Of a DNA stretch of 64,000 nt, positions 45,290 through 57,208 are shown in pieces; the first letter of the stretch is position 1; every line of letters begins with the position of its first letter. The notes under the pieces were generated by a model that ran no database searches, was not told the origin of the DNA, and saw only the letters and a program-made list of their open reading frames with translations. The position numbers were made by a program, and so were the translations under genes. The stretch is from assembly GCF_023343835.1 (NCBI RefSeq), contig NC_064437.1, positions 18,409,501-18,473,500 of the forward strand. The letters are read 5' to 3'. The stretch is from Lagopus muta. Taxonomy: Eukaryota > Chordata > Aves > Galliformes > Phasianidae.

Positions 45290-46780
45290 TTACAGATGTG
45301 GCCATGACAATTAGCACATAACAGATCCCTCTCCAAATCCTTAATGTGTTTTAAATATTGTTTTTTTAAAAAAAATCACATTAATTTTCAAAAAACTGGG
45401 AGACTTGAATCACTCAGCTCTCCATCCCAAGCTTGAGGTCATATACATTCAAGTAGGTCTTAAGACATTATTTTGATTATATTTCACACAGATAAAATCA
45501 GTTTTTATAGAAGATTAGTGTTGGAGTTTACACATGATGCATAATTAATGAGTGTGCATAAATGGTTAATGATTTTTGCATAAATGGCAACACATCTGCT
45601 CATATTAACCATTTTGACTGTAACAATCCACATCAATTCTTGATATGTTTCCATGTAATTACTTTGAAATTATCTTCCAAATCTTTTCCAGAAATCTTAG
45701 CTGTTCACAGTATTTTATAATGTCAGATTCTCTGCAGCCCCTGGTCATCTGTTGAAGAATTTGGCCACAACTTTTCCACAGTTAGCTAGTACAGATCTTT
45801 TTCTTTAGTTTAGTGAATTTTTAAGCCACTGCCCTTGACAGCAAGTCTGAGCTGTTCTGTCTGAGCAGGAGTATTTTTGGCGTTATTCATATTCTTTATC
45901 CGATTTAATAGAACTCTACAATTTGATAGAATTGTGTACATTTTTAAGCTACAATTAAACTAACAAAGTACAAGTATTTTATTTTCCTGGAAAATATTGA
46001 AGATGTTTTTGATGCTTCTTACCTGTTCATTGTAGATGGATGAATTGATTGATGATCTTGGCAAGTAACATTATACAGTACGTATTCTAAAATAAATTTC
46101 TAATTTCTATTGTCTTTTCTTTACTTTTAGATGTTTCTTTTCCTAAAGATCTTTTTACTTTAGTGTTACTTTATATTTAATTTTAGCTTTGTTCCATTTT
46201 ATATGTAACTCCTTTTTTTTTTTTTCCTCCTATGTTCTCCTGTCCAGGAGGAATCCATTCTTTTTCTTGCCTTCTTGGCATCTGTTCTCTGTAAACTGTA
46301 ATTAAGGTAGCTTTGATTCACTTACTGATACTGTGACCTGTAACATTCTGTAGGGCTTTATGCCTGTTCTTAGTCTATATTAGGGTATTCAGCTTGTTCT
46401 CACTAGTTTGCAAATACCTTATCCCTAAGTCATCTCAGTCAATTGTTGTTAAATAAATAGATTATATTGTAAAATAATTCAACAGCATGCACTTCTGTTT
46501 CATATATAGTTTTCTTCTGTGCCCCTGTATAATTCATTTACTTGGAAATGAAGAGCTATAGTTGTGATGTATAAATCAGAAAAATTAATGCAGAGCAAAA
46601 ATCTCCTACTGGAATATATTTTCTTGAGAAATTTTGAGTTTCACTGTGACAAAGAGTGCTTATTCCCTAATACAAGCATCACCCCCTGCAGAGAGCTTTC
46701 CCTTTTGAACTGGTGTAAATTGACTGAAGCTTTGTTCCAAGTCTCTCTGGAGTACTGACATTCAGGTTGCTGACAGAAGA
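45290..46780. other. Non-coding DNA between the 68-bp repeats, with a POU/homeodomain-like site cluster
   Basis: About 1.5 kb of AT-rich DNA between the identical repeats. It has no open frame of note, no primer-binding site or polypurine tract convincing enough for an LTR element, and no transposase. The segment 45535-45614 carries an unusual cluster of homeodomain-type sites (listed separately). A T-run of about 15 bases lies at 46212. Confidence 0.65.
45535..45614. promoter_or_regulatory. Cluster of POU/homeodomain-like motifs (candidate enhancer core)
   Basis: ATGCATAATTAATG at 45537-45550 matches, from memory, the binding consensus of POU4F-class factors. TGCATAAATGG occurs twice, 22 bp apart (45555-45565 and 45577-45587), as octamer-like half sites. 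GGTTAATGATT at 45564-45574 resembles an HNF1-type half palindrome. AAATGGTTAAT at 45560-45570 recurs inverted as ATTAACCATTT at 45604-45614. This density in 80 bp suggests a transcription-factor platform, but AT-rich DNA yields such words by chance and conservation is unknown. Confidence 0.35.
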
Positions 46781-46786
46781 ACCCTG

Positions 46787-46854
46787 CAGATAGCTCGAGG
46801 GGATTTCTTTATCCCTTCAGCTGCCGCTATGATCAGGTTTTTAAAGTTTTCCTT
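46787..46854 (+). repeat. 68-bp direct repeat, copy B
   Basis: Identical over all 68 bases to copy A (45216-45283), 1,571 bp downstream in the same orientation. Right-hand flanks diverge immediately (copy A continues AACTTATTAC, copy B GAAGATGAGT). No target-site duplication surrounds the pair, and the unit begins CA and ends TT, so it does not look like a pair of LTRs. Recent templated duplication, gene conversion or a local assembly error are the simplest explanations. Confidence 0.95.
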
Positions 46855-46859
46855 GAAGA

Positions 46860-49800
46860 TGAGTTATAATTGAAAGGTAAACAGTTCTGGAAGCTTCTGT
46901 GGAAGACAGAGTTAAAGCAAACAATTGGAAAAAAAAAATAAGAAACAAAGAATGAATGAAACCCCTAAGAACTAGTAACCCATCGGGGAACAAAAGGTGA
47001 AATAGCTCCAATTGAACAATCAAGTTTACACTGAAAAATAAGATGGAGTTTCATTGAAAAATCCTGTATGGTAAGATTTTACACTGTTAATCGCATGACT
47101 GTTCTGAGATACTACTGTCAATGCTGAGGTTAGTGCACAGCTTCTGCTTCACTTTCTGTTGAGAAATTTAGAAAGAAAAAACAGGAAAAACAAGAGTTTT
47201 TGAAAAACATTTGTAAAGGTTAGCGAGCGCTGTGTTACAAATGGCATCTCCTCAGTTGTTTTAAGAGGAAGCCTTTCATGCAGAAATAGTCAAGTGGTCA
47301 TCCTTTAAGGACTTTGAAGTCCTTTGGGAATGTTTGCTGAAAATGCCAACGCAATTGGCTTTGATTTTACATTCTACATGCATTTGTAGAATCTATTTAA
47401 AATTATCATATGTTGCAGTCTAACTGCAAACTCATCAAAGTTATGTAAATGTTCACAACTTTTTGTTTGTAAATGTGTTCAAGTTTACTACTGTGCTCTC
47501 TCCTGTCTGGCCTGTTCATGAACCATACAGTAATATCCTGTATGAGATAATTTACATTCTGTGAGAGGCTTAATTGTACAACAGTGATTTAAATTATCCA
47601 TAGGACCAAGATTATCAATCACAGTACAAATAGCTATGCTTGAGGAAAATTATTACCAGCAAAACAGATGAATTTTATAATCTAAAGCAACTGACATACT
47701 CGTGTTCTTATTCACAATGGGCCCTGAGTTCTGCATAGTACCTTTAGTGTCAGTTAAATTCATGCCAAACTAAAACAAACCACAACTCAAGGAGAAAATA
47801 CTTAAACCTGGTTTAAAATGTGATAATAGTTTAGCTATTATTAAAATAGCAGTATTTCTGAGATTTTGCAGATTGATACTTACTCCTTTTTACAGTCACC
47901 ATATTTTGGAGGTCATTCAAAATCTACAGAGATTGATTCTGGAATCATTTGCTTCATTTGAATACATCTTTCTGAAAAAATATCTTAATTTTGATTATTC
48001 TGGGCAGAGGTGGTAATTCATGTTTTTCCTTCCCACACTTGATAATTTGCTGCTGTATTTTCCCCCTGTGCTGTGGATTAAGTCATGTTTCCTCCATAAC
48101 ATTTTGCAAATGCCCTAACATATTTTGGGATGTACCTGTAGCTATCAAGGCAGAGTAATCTGAACCTAAGTGAACTTAAGCTTTTGCTAAACAACCTGTG
48201 TAATGAGGAATCTAGAGACACTGATGTTTTTTCACAAGCGCTATAATAACTTTCTTGCTTCTCTCAGCGTTAGTGATCTCTTAAGAATGTCCTGTCCCCT
48301 TCTCAATGTGTTCTCTAGTGCTGAGTTTCTGTCTGTAGGATAACATCTAGTCCTTTCCCACTTGCTCACTTGGTTTCCTTATCCCCACAGCCAGGTGTGT
48401 GAGCATAGAGACTCAGTCATAGTCAAAAGTCATAGTTGAGCAAAAGAACTATGCTGACTGGATTGTTTCCACCTTCCACAGTGGAGTTAAGCTTATATTT
48501 AACTCATGGAGCCGGTAATTCTATACTTCTATGTTACTCAGTATTTCTCACTGTGTAACCTCATTTTAGCATGCTCCTGATTTGGCAAACTTTCTCATTT
48601 TTTTCTGTTTTTCCAAGAGAGGGATTTCTTGAACTTGTTTGAATTTTGTTTTTATTGCTTAGATTTATGAAAATGTATTAGTTTCTTACCAGTCAAGGAA
48701 ATTAAGGAAAACATTTTTCAGCAAGGTCAGTATATCTATTGAGTCTCCCTGGAGAAACCTTGGCACCTCTGTGTTTGGAAAAAGGGTTGGAAATATGGCA
48801 GGAAGCATGCCCAGTAAGTTTGAATTTCCTTTTGAGTCCAAGGAAATCAGCACATGCATATGGCATATGTAAAATATGCTGTTTATGTATTCTCAAGACA
48901 GATGGTTTTTTTGCAATTTACTCATCTGCACTGGATTCCCTCCTGTCCAGACTCTTTTCTTTTTTTTTAATTTTTGTTTACCTATCTATGCAGTAACTGA
49001 AGAGTGCAATTGATACTGAAACATCTGCTTTTCTTCTGCTTTCAGTCATTTCATGCCAACGGTCTTCCTGGTTTTTGCACAGAAGGAAGATGAGACGAAT
49101 ATGCTGATGGGGAAGGCTGAAGGAAAAAGATGCTGTCAGTAGAAGGAAGAGCTTGGGTGTAAGTAATAGATGAGGAGGTGGTGAAGTGAGTTGCTAAGGA
49201 AGTTTGAAACCATGCGGAAACAGAAAAAACATGTACAGGAAATTAACAATACAAAGTGGTTTTCATAAGGAACTAGAACTGGACCTATGATCATCATAAA
49301 ACTTGATTTTCCTGAGCCTGGAACTGAATCAAAAATTCTTAGAAATCTGCATGCCTGTGCTTGTTAGTAAATTGCTGGGAAGTCCAGTGAATATTCTTTG
49401 TAACTTTAGTTTTCATCTGTGTTGATTGAGAATGAGTTGTCTATCCATAGTCACAGAAAACTGCCATGGGTAACTATTTTGCAGATTTAATCTCTGCTAA
49501 TTATTTATATCAGTGACTTTGATCAGGCCACATAATGGATTTTTTTTTTTTTCATTATTTTTCTTCCCTGAAAGTTTGAAAGCAATTTTGCTTGTAAATA
49601 TTTTGGGTATAATGTATCTTGGAGTCATCCCAGACATTTTACAGTCCTATAAACACGTCAGCTCCCAAGAAAGTACCATTCTGCTTTAAAACAATATGCC
49701 AGTTTCTCATAAAGTGTCTGAACTTGTTATGCTGTACAATATGTGGTTTTTTATGTTTGTTTGTTTTGTTATGTTTTTTTTCTTTTGTCAAAGTTTTACC

Positions 49801-52250
49801 AAGTTTGTCTTTGGAGAGAAGAGGAAAACAAAATAAAACTTCAGGGAGATGGGAGCCATCTGCCCCTGTTACAAAGAACACCAAGGGGATTTCAGCACTT
49901 TTCTGTTTTTCAACGAATGGCAGATTGTGACAAATCAGGCACACAATAAGAAATGCCAGTGTTTCTGTTTCATAAAGCTTTCTAAAAAATCGCCCCATAT
50001 TGTTTCAGAAAATGGCTTCAGTGATCTATCCAAAGCAAACCATACGGACATTTAAGCTGATCAGATATAACTCAAAAATAAACATTTGGGTAGCACATTT
50101 TAAAGACAGTTTGCCAAAATTAATATAGAGATAATTATTGACAATTACTAGAATTGGTCAACAATGAAATTCTATTGAAAGAATATCTGTATTTTCTAAA
50201 GATTTTCAAAAATGGAAAAAGAAACACCACCACAGTTTACAAAATGAAATAAAAATCAAAATCACGCATTTTTTCATCTCAATACACACAGACAGCTATT
50301 CAACAATATATATATATTAAGAACACAATTAATGAACACAAATGTGTTTAATGAAATATTATGTTCAATAGATTTATATTGGAAATTTCTTTTTCCATGT
50401 TGAAAAAGAAGGCGTAGAATTATATCACAAGGCTTTTGTGATGCCATGTTTCTTTCAGAATTACTTTTTTCAAAGTACTTTTTTTTTTGTATCTTACCAA
50501 CCTTTCTTTTGTCAAAATGATGCAGCACACTAAGAAAAAAAAAAAAAAAAAGGCACTCCCTCATAACACTTCTCTAAAACCCTGGAATCTACTGATAAAT
50601 GATTTTTTTCCTTTTATCTGAAGTGTAGCTGTTAGCAGGTACTTATTTCACAGTGTGAGCACTTTTTACAATTAGCTATGCTGTAGTAATAGCTATGTTT
50701 CTTTTCTTTATTTGAAGGGAGGTATTTAAATTCATGGTTTAAGGCTCGCTAAGCCAAAAACACCGTCCATTTTGTATGTATCTATGCATGATAGCATACA
50801 TCCTAGTCAGTGAAATCCCATCCATACTGAAGCTGTGAAGAATTTTGCTACTGTATCCTTAGTCTGTTGTTTCATATTCAGCTAATGTGGGGGAATCCTC
50901 ACTGTTGCCTGATTTAGCCCAGTAAAACCATATACACAAACAAGTGACATTTTTAATACTGCAGAGCAAATACAGCAGTAAGTTGACTCTCTTGTAGATT
51001 CTGCTTAAATGCATTGTATGACAGTTCTTCTTTAAACTATTCAGTAAGAATGTAAGAAAGTTTAAAGAGATTGTTTGTTCTATGCTGTACAAATTAATTA
51101 TGAGCAGAAATATTCTAATTCAAATTAATATTATCAAAATAAAATGTCAGTTTTCATTTGCTTATCCATGCAACTGTGAATCGACAGCAATTAATTTCAG
51201 AATACTATAAAAATAGAAGGTGAGGCAGATGTAAAATAATATGTGTTATAAATAATTAGTCACATAGATAGATGTGGTAAAGGCAAGCATGATATCAAAA
51301 TGGATAGAATTAAGATTTATTGAAGTTTAACATTGTACAAGAAGAGCTTGAGGATAACAATGGCAAGGCAACAAGTGGTTATTACCTCACCATGAGGAAT
51401 TTCAGCCTACAAATGAGTAAACATAAAGTGTGATAGAGATTATAAAGCAGAAGGATATCATTAGACTTCAGTGGAAAAATATTTAAAAGATTGCTTGGTG
51501 TTTCCTGGGTTGTTGACTTTTAGTCTTTCCACGGGAGCAGTAGCACTGCCTTCTTGTTGAAGTTTATTTGGCAAAAGACATCATTTTCGGAATTTTTATT
51601 TTAGCTTTCAACAAACTTTTAACAAACTGAATGGGCAACATGTCTTGACATCCAATCATATGACTCAGTCACACCAAAATAAAGTTTGTGCTGACATCAT
51701 AGGAAAAAATCCAAGTTAGCAACTGTTTTTTTTTTTTTCTTTTTCAAAAAAAAGGTTGTATGCCTTGAAATTCTCACATAATCAGAAAGGAAAAAGCAGT
51801 TCGGACTCACAGTCTGAATCAAAAGGTTAGAACATTGCCCTTCATTTTTATACATTTCTTTATACAAATGCAAGTGTAAAGCCATGCAAAGCCAGCTGGC
51901 ACCAGACACTTGTTGACTTGCAGACCTGGGCTGGGAGCTACAGAAGTCAGATCCATAAAAAAAGAGAAGTATTTGAGTTTAAAAGAAATTCACTGAAAAT
52001 GAATCACAAATGATGCATTATAAATATTTTGTCAAAGAAATATGTAAGTAGTATAATTTTATGTTCTATGAGATGCCCTGAAATCCTAATAATCCTTATG
52101 ATGCAAATAAATATTAAAATGCAGAGCAGTCAGTTAAAGCTATATTATCCTTGTGCTTTAGCTTTTACACTGAGAGAATGCATGTATTTGTTTATCTTTT
52201 CTGAAGATGGGTTCCTTAGCAAAAATGTGAGCATTCCTGGTACGTATTAC
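46860..52250. other. AT-rich non-coding DNA, nothing recognised
   Basis: No gene or repeat family was recognised in about 5.4 kb. It contains A or T runs at about 49539, 50534 and 51726 and a (TA)n tract near 50308. The open frames at 49619-49998 (103 and 119 codons on opposite strands) overlap each other, lack domains and include Phe/Lys-rich homopolymer translation. Confidence 0.7.
50534..50551. repeat. Poly(A) run
   Basis: An A run of about 18 bases inside AT-rich DNA. The phenylalanine run in the minus-strand open frame is its translation. Confidence 0.8.
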
Positions 52251-52252
52251 AG

Positions 52253-52336
52253 TAATAGAATCATTAAATGGTTTGCGTCTGAAAGGACTTTTAAAGATCA
52301 TCAGTTTCAGTATTCCATCTAGTCACTGGCATAAAG
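52253..52336 (-). mobile_element. Degraded CR1 3' end, antisense
   Basis: AATAGAATCATTAAATGGTT, then GAAAGGACTTTTAAAGATCATC and CAGT..CAGTATTCCATCTAGTCACTGGCA, follow the order of the reverse-complemented CR1 3' terminus (ATAGAATCATAGAATGG, GGAAGGGACCTTTAAAGATCAT). Only about 80 bp are recognisable and the divergence is large. It is an old, inactive remnant. Confidence 0.75.
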
Positions 52337-52339
52337 CTG

Positions 52340-54520
52340 TCGTTTTACATGTACATTAAGCAGATGCACTTAATTTATCATGTTGTCTCTGCTCCCTACA
52401 ATAGGATGTAAGTTCTTTCTGTTTCCTGCTAACTCTTTACAGTTGAAGATGTCTCTATTTGCTCTGCTCTTATGGCAACGGACATAATGCAGTTCTGATC
52501 TGTGGCTAGGGCTCCTACTTTCTCTTAAAGTCTACATACTAAGTCATTTTCTTGTAAGTTAGCTCTGTAATAGTCTGGCCACATTTTTTTTTATAGCAAA
52601 ATAAACCTGCATATTTATCAGTAACAATCATAATAGCAATAATGAAGTCACAAAGTCTTGTTCCTGATTGTTGGAGAAAACATAAAGAAGTTTGAAAGTT
52701 GTAGAGTACAACTATTATGCGGATTTGGTTAAAAAAAGTTTTTAATATTGGCTAAAAATATTTTGAAGCTACAACAGATTTTCCCTCAAGACGTGTCAGT
52801 TGATATCAAGTGTTACATTTCAATTGCAATAGTAAAATGCTTTGGCCTAGAAAGAAAGTTTTTACTCCACACCAAAAGACTTACTGAAACAATTTTGAAC
52901 GACTGAAAAGAACGCTTTGGTGTTGTTGCTGTTCTTGGCAAAAGAACTTCTCAACAGAATTTCATAAATCCAGAATAAAAATGAAATGTTGTGTTTAGTG
53001 AATTAGCAAGACATTTAAGGTAAAGGAGAAGTGAGGAGCAATACCTTTTCTGGTAATTTTCTTATGTTAAGATAGTTATTTTAAAAACATGGCTTCTCAA
53101 CAAAAATAATTTTCATTTTTAGCTAATCTACTATTTGGAAGAATTAAACAATACTAAATCTATCAATTTCCATGATAACTTCAAGTTCAGACTCTTTCTG
53201 GTTAATAAATGTTTTTAAATTGAAATTGTTTATATTGACTACAGTGAACAATCTTCCTTGAATCTGTTATCTCTATCTGAATGAGCTTATGACACTGTTC
53301 TTTTTAAATGCTCACTAACAATTATTTGAAATATATGGAAAATACTAAATATGATACTTAAACTAAATTATTTATTCCTGATAGAACTAATTTTCTGCTG
53401 TTTACATGCTCAGCAGGTACAGTTTCCAGAATAGCCTATCAGTGTGATAGATGGACTTAAAGAACAAGCGTTGCAGGAAGTGGCACAAGAATTTATGTGG
53501 GCAATGGCTCAAGCAGATGAACTGTGCATATAATTTTATATGCCCATAGTAGTATTGGAACTTGATATTTCAGATACGGTATATATACAACACGACTTGA
53601 GAGGTGATAGTGCATTTTTTTGTATCACAGCTTTTCTCCATGCATGTGAACAGATGGAAGGAGACTGCGAGAAACTGGTCCATAAAATGATCTTTCTATT
53701 CCAGCCATTCTGCTTGGGCCACTGTCAACAAGAACCACTGTTGCACTTAACATTAAATAATATTTTGTCTGTGATTCGTCCGCACATTAGAAATGATACT
53801 TCTGAAAACCAAACCAGACTCTGGAGAATGACAAGAATAAAACTGGAGAAAGCAACTGGAAGTTTGTTTTGGGGAGGAATCTGTCAATCAGTATGACATC
53901 TAAACAAAGAAGAGTTACTACGTGGAAGATAAGCGGTGAGTACAAATGTCCTACAAGCACAGTGGTGATGAATTGGGATTTGTTTGTTAGCATTCCTTGG
54001 TGGTAAAAGCGTATTTAAAAAAAAAAAGTCTATTATAAAAGTTAATGATTTGAGAATGAAAATGATAGAAAAGACCATGTGTTCAATATATGCACCATTG
54101 TGCCAAATTAGCTTTGCTCCCTGATATGCATCTGTTTGCATTCTTTCTTATCTAAACTGTGCAATAGTCATTAGGACAAAAGCATTTTCTGTTTTGATAA
54201 ATCACTTATCTTACTCCCATTGTCATTGTGTATACCTCCTCATATCCACATGAATTATTCTCTTTGCTTAATGCATCACAGTTGTATGCATGTATTTGTA
54301 TTAGCTTGTGAGAGCTTGGTTTTGAATGGACAGCATGAAGGGAAGAGGCTTGACAGGAATTTGGAAATCAGAGTTCAAATTGTATTGGAATATTCACTGG
54401 CTGTTTTAATTGTATGGGAAAGTCAGCAAGGCAGACAGGTATCTGCACTGTTCTTTCCTTCTAATGCTATACAATTATATTATAGAAACTAATTTTAAAT
54501 AGCCTTACTGTTATTAAAGC
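52340..54520. other. AT-rich non-coding DNA; one 118-codon frame judged accidental
   Basis: The open frame at 53540-53896 (+, 118 codons) is the most varied in composition in the window but shows no recognisable domain, signal peptide or repeat. With a stop probability near 7% per codon, one or two frames of this length are expected in 64 kb on both strands. No promoter or splice pattern supports it. Confidence 0.65.
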
Positions 54521-54524
54521 TGAG

Positions 54525-54905
54525 TGGGTGGTATCTGACATGGAAGTGCATAGGAAGCAAAGGTATGTCACTGAATTCCTCCATGAGGAAAAAATGGCAC
54601 TCGTTAACATTCATCAATATTTGCTGAACTTTTATGGAGACCAGAGAGTGGATGTCAGCAGTGGGTGGTGTGTTTCAGCAGTGACAACAGTGACAGGAAA
54701 GACAAGCTATGTTCCAGATGGCTGTGCACAGTTGTCACACCACAAAAAGAAGAGTGTCTCTATCTGCTCATCCATGTAAATTGGTTAATGGTAGTGACTA
54801 TGTTGAAAAACAATGTAGCTATGGATTTGCTCTATCCAGTAGTGTTCTTCTGCTCTTTGTTGTACATTCAATGGAAATATATAGAAGGCATTACTTTAGG
54901 AGAGA
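54525..54905 (+). mobile_element. Mariner-type DNA transposon, copy 2 (internally deleted)
   Basis: An 83-codon frame (54528-54779) opens with SDMEVHRKQRYVTEFLHEEK and continues NIHQYLLNFYGDQRVDVSS, the mariner HTH_48-type DNA-binding region. A +1 frame then reads DRKDKLCSRWLC and VVTPQKEECLYLLIHV, matching the mariner linker between the two helix-turn-helix domains (DKPRSGRP..AVTPENEERL). Immediately after (about 54783) the sequence jumps to NGSDYVEKQ, the transposase C-terminus. The DD34D catalytic core is missing, so the copy is dead. It shares most of its length with copy 1 (27485-27915), but its deletion junction differs. The exact ends and terminal inverted repeats could not be fixed. 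Confidence 0.8.
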
Positions 54906-54986
54906 CATCTGTACTCAGTTTCTGCAGCACTAGTCTGGGCTATTCTGATTTCTTTTAGGAACTCCTTTTGTTTAAGAACTAAATAT

Positions 54987-55017
54987 GAGACATTACTTTT
55001 GGCAAGACCTATGTATA
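54987..55017 (+). mobile_element. Possible displaced mariner terminus
   Basis: GACATTACTTTTGGCAAGAC followed by CTATGTATA resembles the 3' terminal region of the same mariner family (copy 2 has GGCATTACTTTAGGAGAGAC at 54889-54908; copy 1 has ATTACTTAGATGTCTATGTAT at about 27891). About 80 bp separate it from the end of copy 2. It may be the true terminus displaced by an insertion, or chance. Confidence 0.3.
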
Positions 55018-57163
55018 ATGCCAGTAATGCAAACTGGTCATGAATAATTTTTTTACTTCAAACTTTCATCTCAACTCCATTAGAGTTCATAGTGGGTGCA
55101 GAACTCCCTACTCATGTGTGTGACAAAACAGTGATTATAGGAGCATATTTTAGGTTTTCTGTCTTTGGAATGGTAGCCTCAGTTTCTAAAGAGTAAAGTC
55201 ATATGAAGTAGAGTGTTTGGTCAAAGATCTGGGGAAATTGCTGGACTAAAATACATTCAGACCTTGTCTATCTCTCATCATGTGTCTAAAGGAAAAATAA
55301 TTTTAATGTAATGCACTGAAAGGAAAGTCAGACCTTACTGTTAACCTGTAGAGCAATTATTAAACTAGTATTCTTATTTGGCAAAAAATAAATTAAAAGA
55401 GAATTCCAAGATTGATTCCTGTTAAAGTAGGATCATGCTGCTTTGAATCAGAGAAATTCAATATTTTAGCTGTTATGTTCTAAAGTAGTCCTTTTTGCTT
55501 ATGAAGAAATCCAATTCTATAAAAAGGATTTTTTCCTTTTATAGTACAAAATAAAGTAGCATTGGGCTTTATGATAGATTACAATAATCTCCCTCTTGTG
55601 TTTCAGTATTTTTTTAAGGATTTGGATTAGAGAAAGCATAATCAAGAAAAGAATGGTTAATCCAGGAGAAAAGTGTGATTTGAAGTGAAAGGCCAAATGA
55701 AATTGTTTTATCACTCTATTAATGCAGCAAAATAACTGAGATTCAAGAGAAAATCTTTGAAGATCTGCATTTTCTTGATGAGAGAGGAGAAAACTAATAC
55801 ACTATTACAGTACTTGAAGCACTGTATCAGAAGAGGACCCATTGTTTTTTATCCTGTACAAAGCATTAAATCATAATTCTATGTAGTGTAGTACGAGAAG
55901 TACTGGCTTCTGGGAAAGACCCATAAACTGATTTGCCTGGATTCATTTAACAAGATAGTCACCCATTCAGTGCATCCATGCAACTCCTTAAATGTGAGTT
56001 AATGTGTAGAAAATGGGACAGAAGGGAAATGTAACTGTTCTGCTCTTACTGTGTAACTTCTTCAGGGTGGAAGGAAACAGTGTGTGGTAAGAGCAGCTAT
56101 GTACACAGTAGATGGACATAGCACAGCGGATGGAAGATGAATTTCACACTGATGCTTGCAGTATACTTGCTTACTGAAGATTTCCTCAAGGACACCACTG
56201 TGTGCCATATTTTGCTTGTGGGAAATTGTGATTAGGATCCACAGGATCTTAGGCAAAACAAAGCAGCATTGCTAAGAATATAATATAAATATTGGTTTTG
56301 AATACCTGGGATAGGATTCAGCTCACTTTTATCTCAAAGAGATTCACCTTTCATTAATTTTGATGCCTAAATGTAGAACTTCATATCTAATCAGCATGTC
56401 TACTTAGGTTCCAGTAAGCATCAATAGGAGTGAATTGATTCACTCAGTCAAGACAATTAACAAGGTAACTTAGATGTACCTCGTTATTTTAGGGTGATGA
56501 TGAATAACCTTCTAAACTCTGCTGACTGGAACCCAGACTTATCTGCTGCCAAAATGCAGTTGGCTGAGCTGAATCATCCTCGGATTCCATAATATGAGCG
56601 GTGAGTCAGATTGTGCTCTTGTCTGTTAGTGTAGATCCCTGGATAAACTGCCTGAACTGCACATCATGAAATAGGTACATAGTAGCAAACTGTAGCCTTT
56701 AAAATCCTTTATCATCTTCTGAGATCACTTAAATTTATACTGACTGTGCCTTCTTAGCAAAACTACTGAAGTTCAGACCTGTGGTTCTTTTGGCAAGAGT
56801 TCCTACTGAGGCATATAGACATTCTGACTAACTGCAGAGAGATACCTGAGACTGCCAACAGCCAGCAAGAATATCCAGTTACTTCTCATACTACACTACG
56901 CAGAACTAAGATTTAATGCTTTGTACAGGATATGAAATATCTCCATTGGAAGTGGCTCCTCCATTCTGGAAACCAGCAGGTTTATAGAAAAGTATAAAAC
57001 AATGAATTCAGTGAATTCTTAGTATTATTTTTACTGATTAATCTCAGGAAACTCTGAATGTGTTAAGTATCTGCATATATATCTTATATGGATTAACAGC
57101 TTAATCTTATGTATTCAAAATCTTGCATAATCTTTTAGACACCAGCTCCAAAGGATTATAAAA

Positions 57164-57208
57164 AGAAGTAAAAGAAAACAAAAACAAACAAAGAAACAAC
57201 AAAAAAAA
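57164..57208. repeat. A-rich low-complexity tract
   Basis: A mixture of AAAG, AAAC and A runs, about 45 bases. Simple sequence. Confidence 0.8.

Noticed and set aside
45216-46854. LTR retrotransposon bounded by the 68-bp repeats
   Set aside because: The repeats lack TG/CA ends, no target-site duplication, primer-binding site or polypurine tract was convincing, and the interior has no coding remnant.
49619-49998. Overlapping 103- and 119-codon frames on opposite strands
   Set aside because: Mutual shadows with homopolymer-derived Phe/Lys segments and no recognisable domain.
53540-53896. 118-codon open frame with balanced composition
   Set aside because: No domain or family motif. By a rough estimate one or two such frames are expected in 64 kb on six frames, and there is no flanking gene structure.
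54528-54779. 83-codon frame as a possible host HTH gene
   Set aside because: The similarity to mariner transposase starts is real, but the frame is broken, the catalytic core is deleted and the segment is repeated at 27.5 kb, so it is transposon debris.
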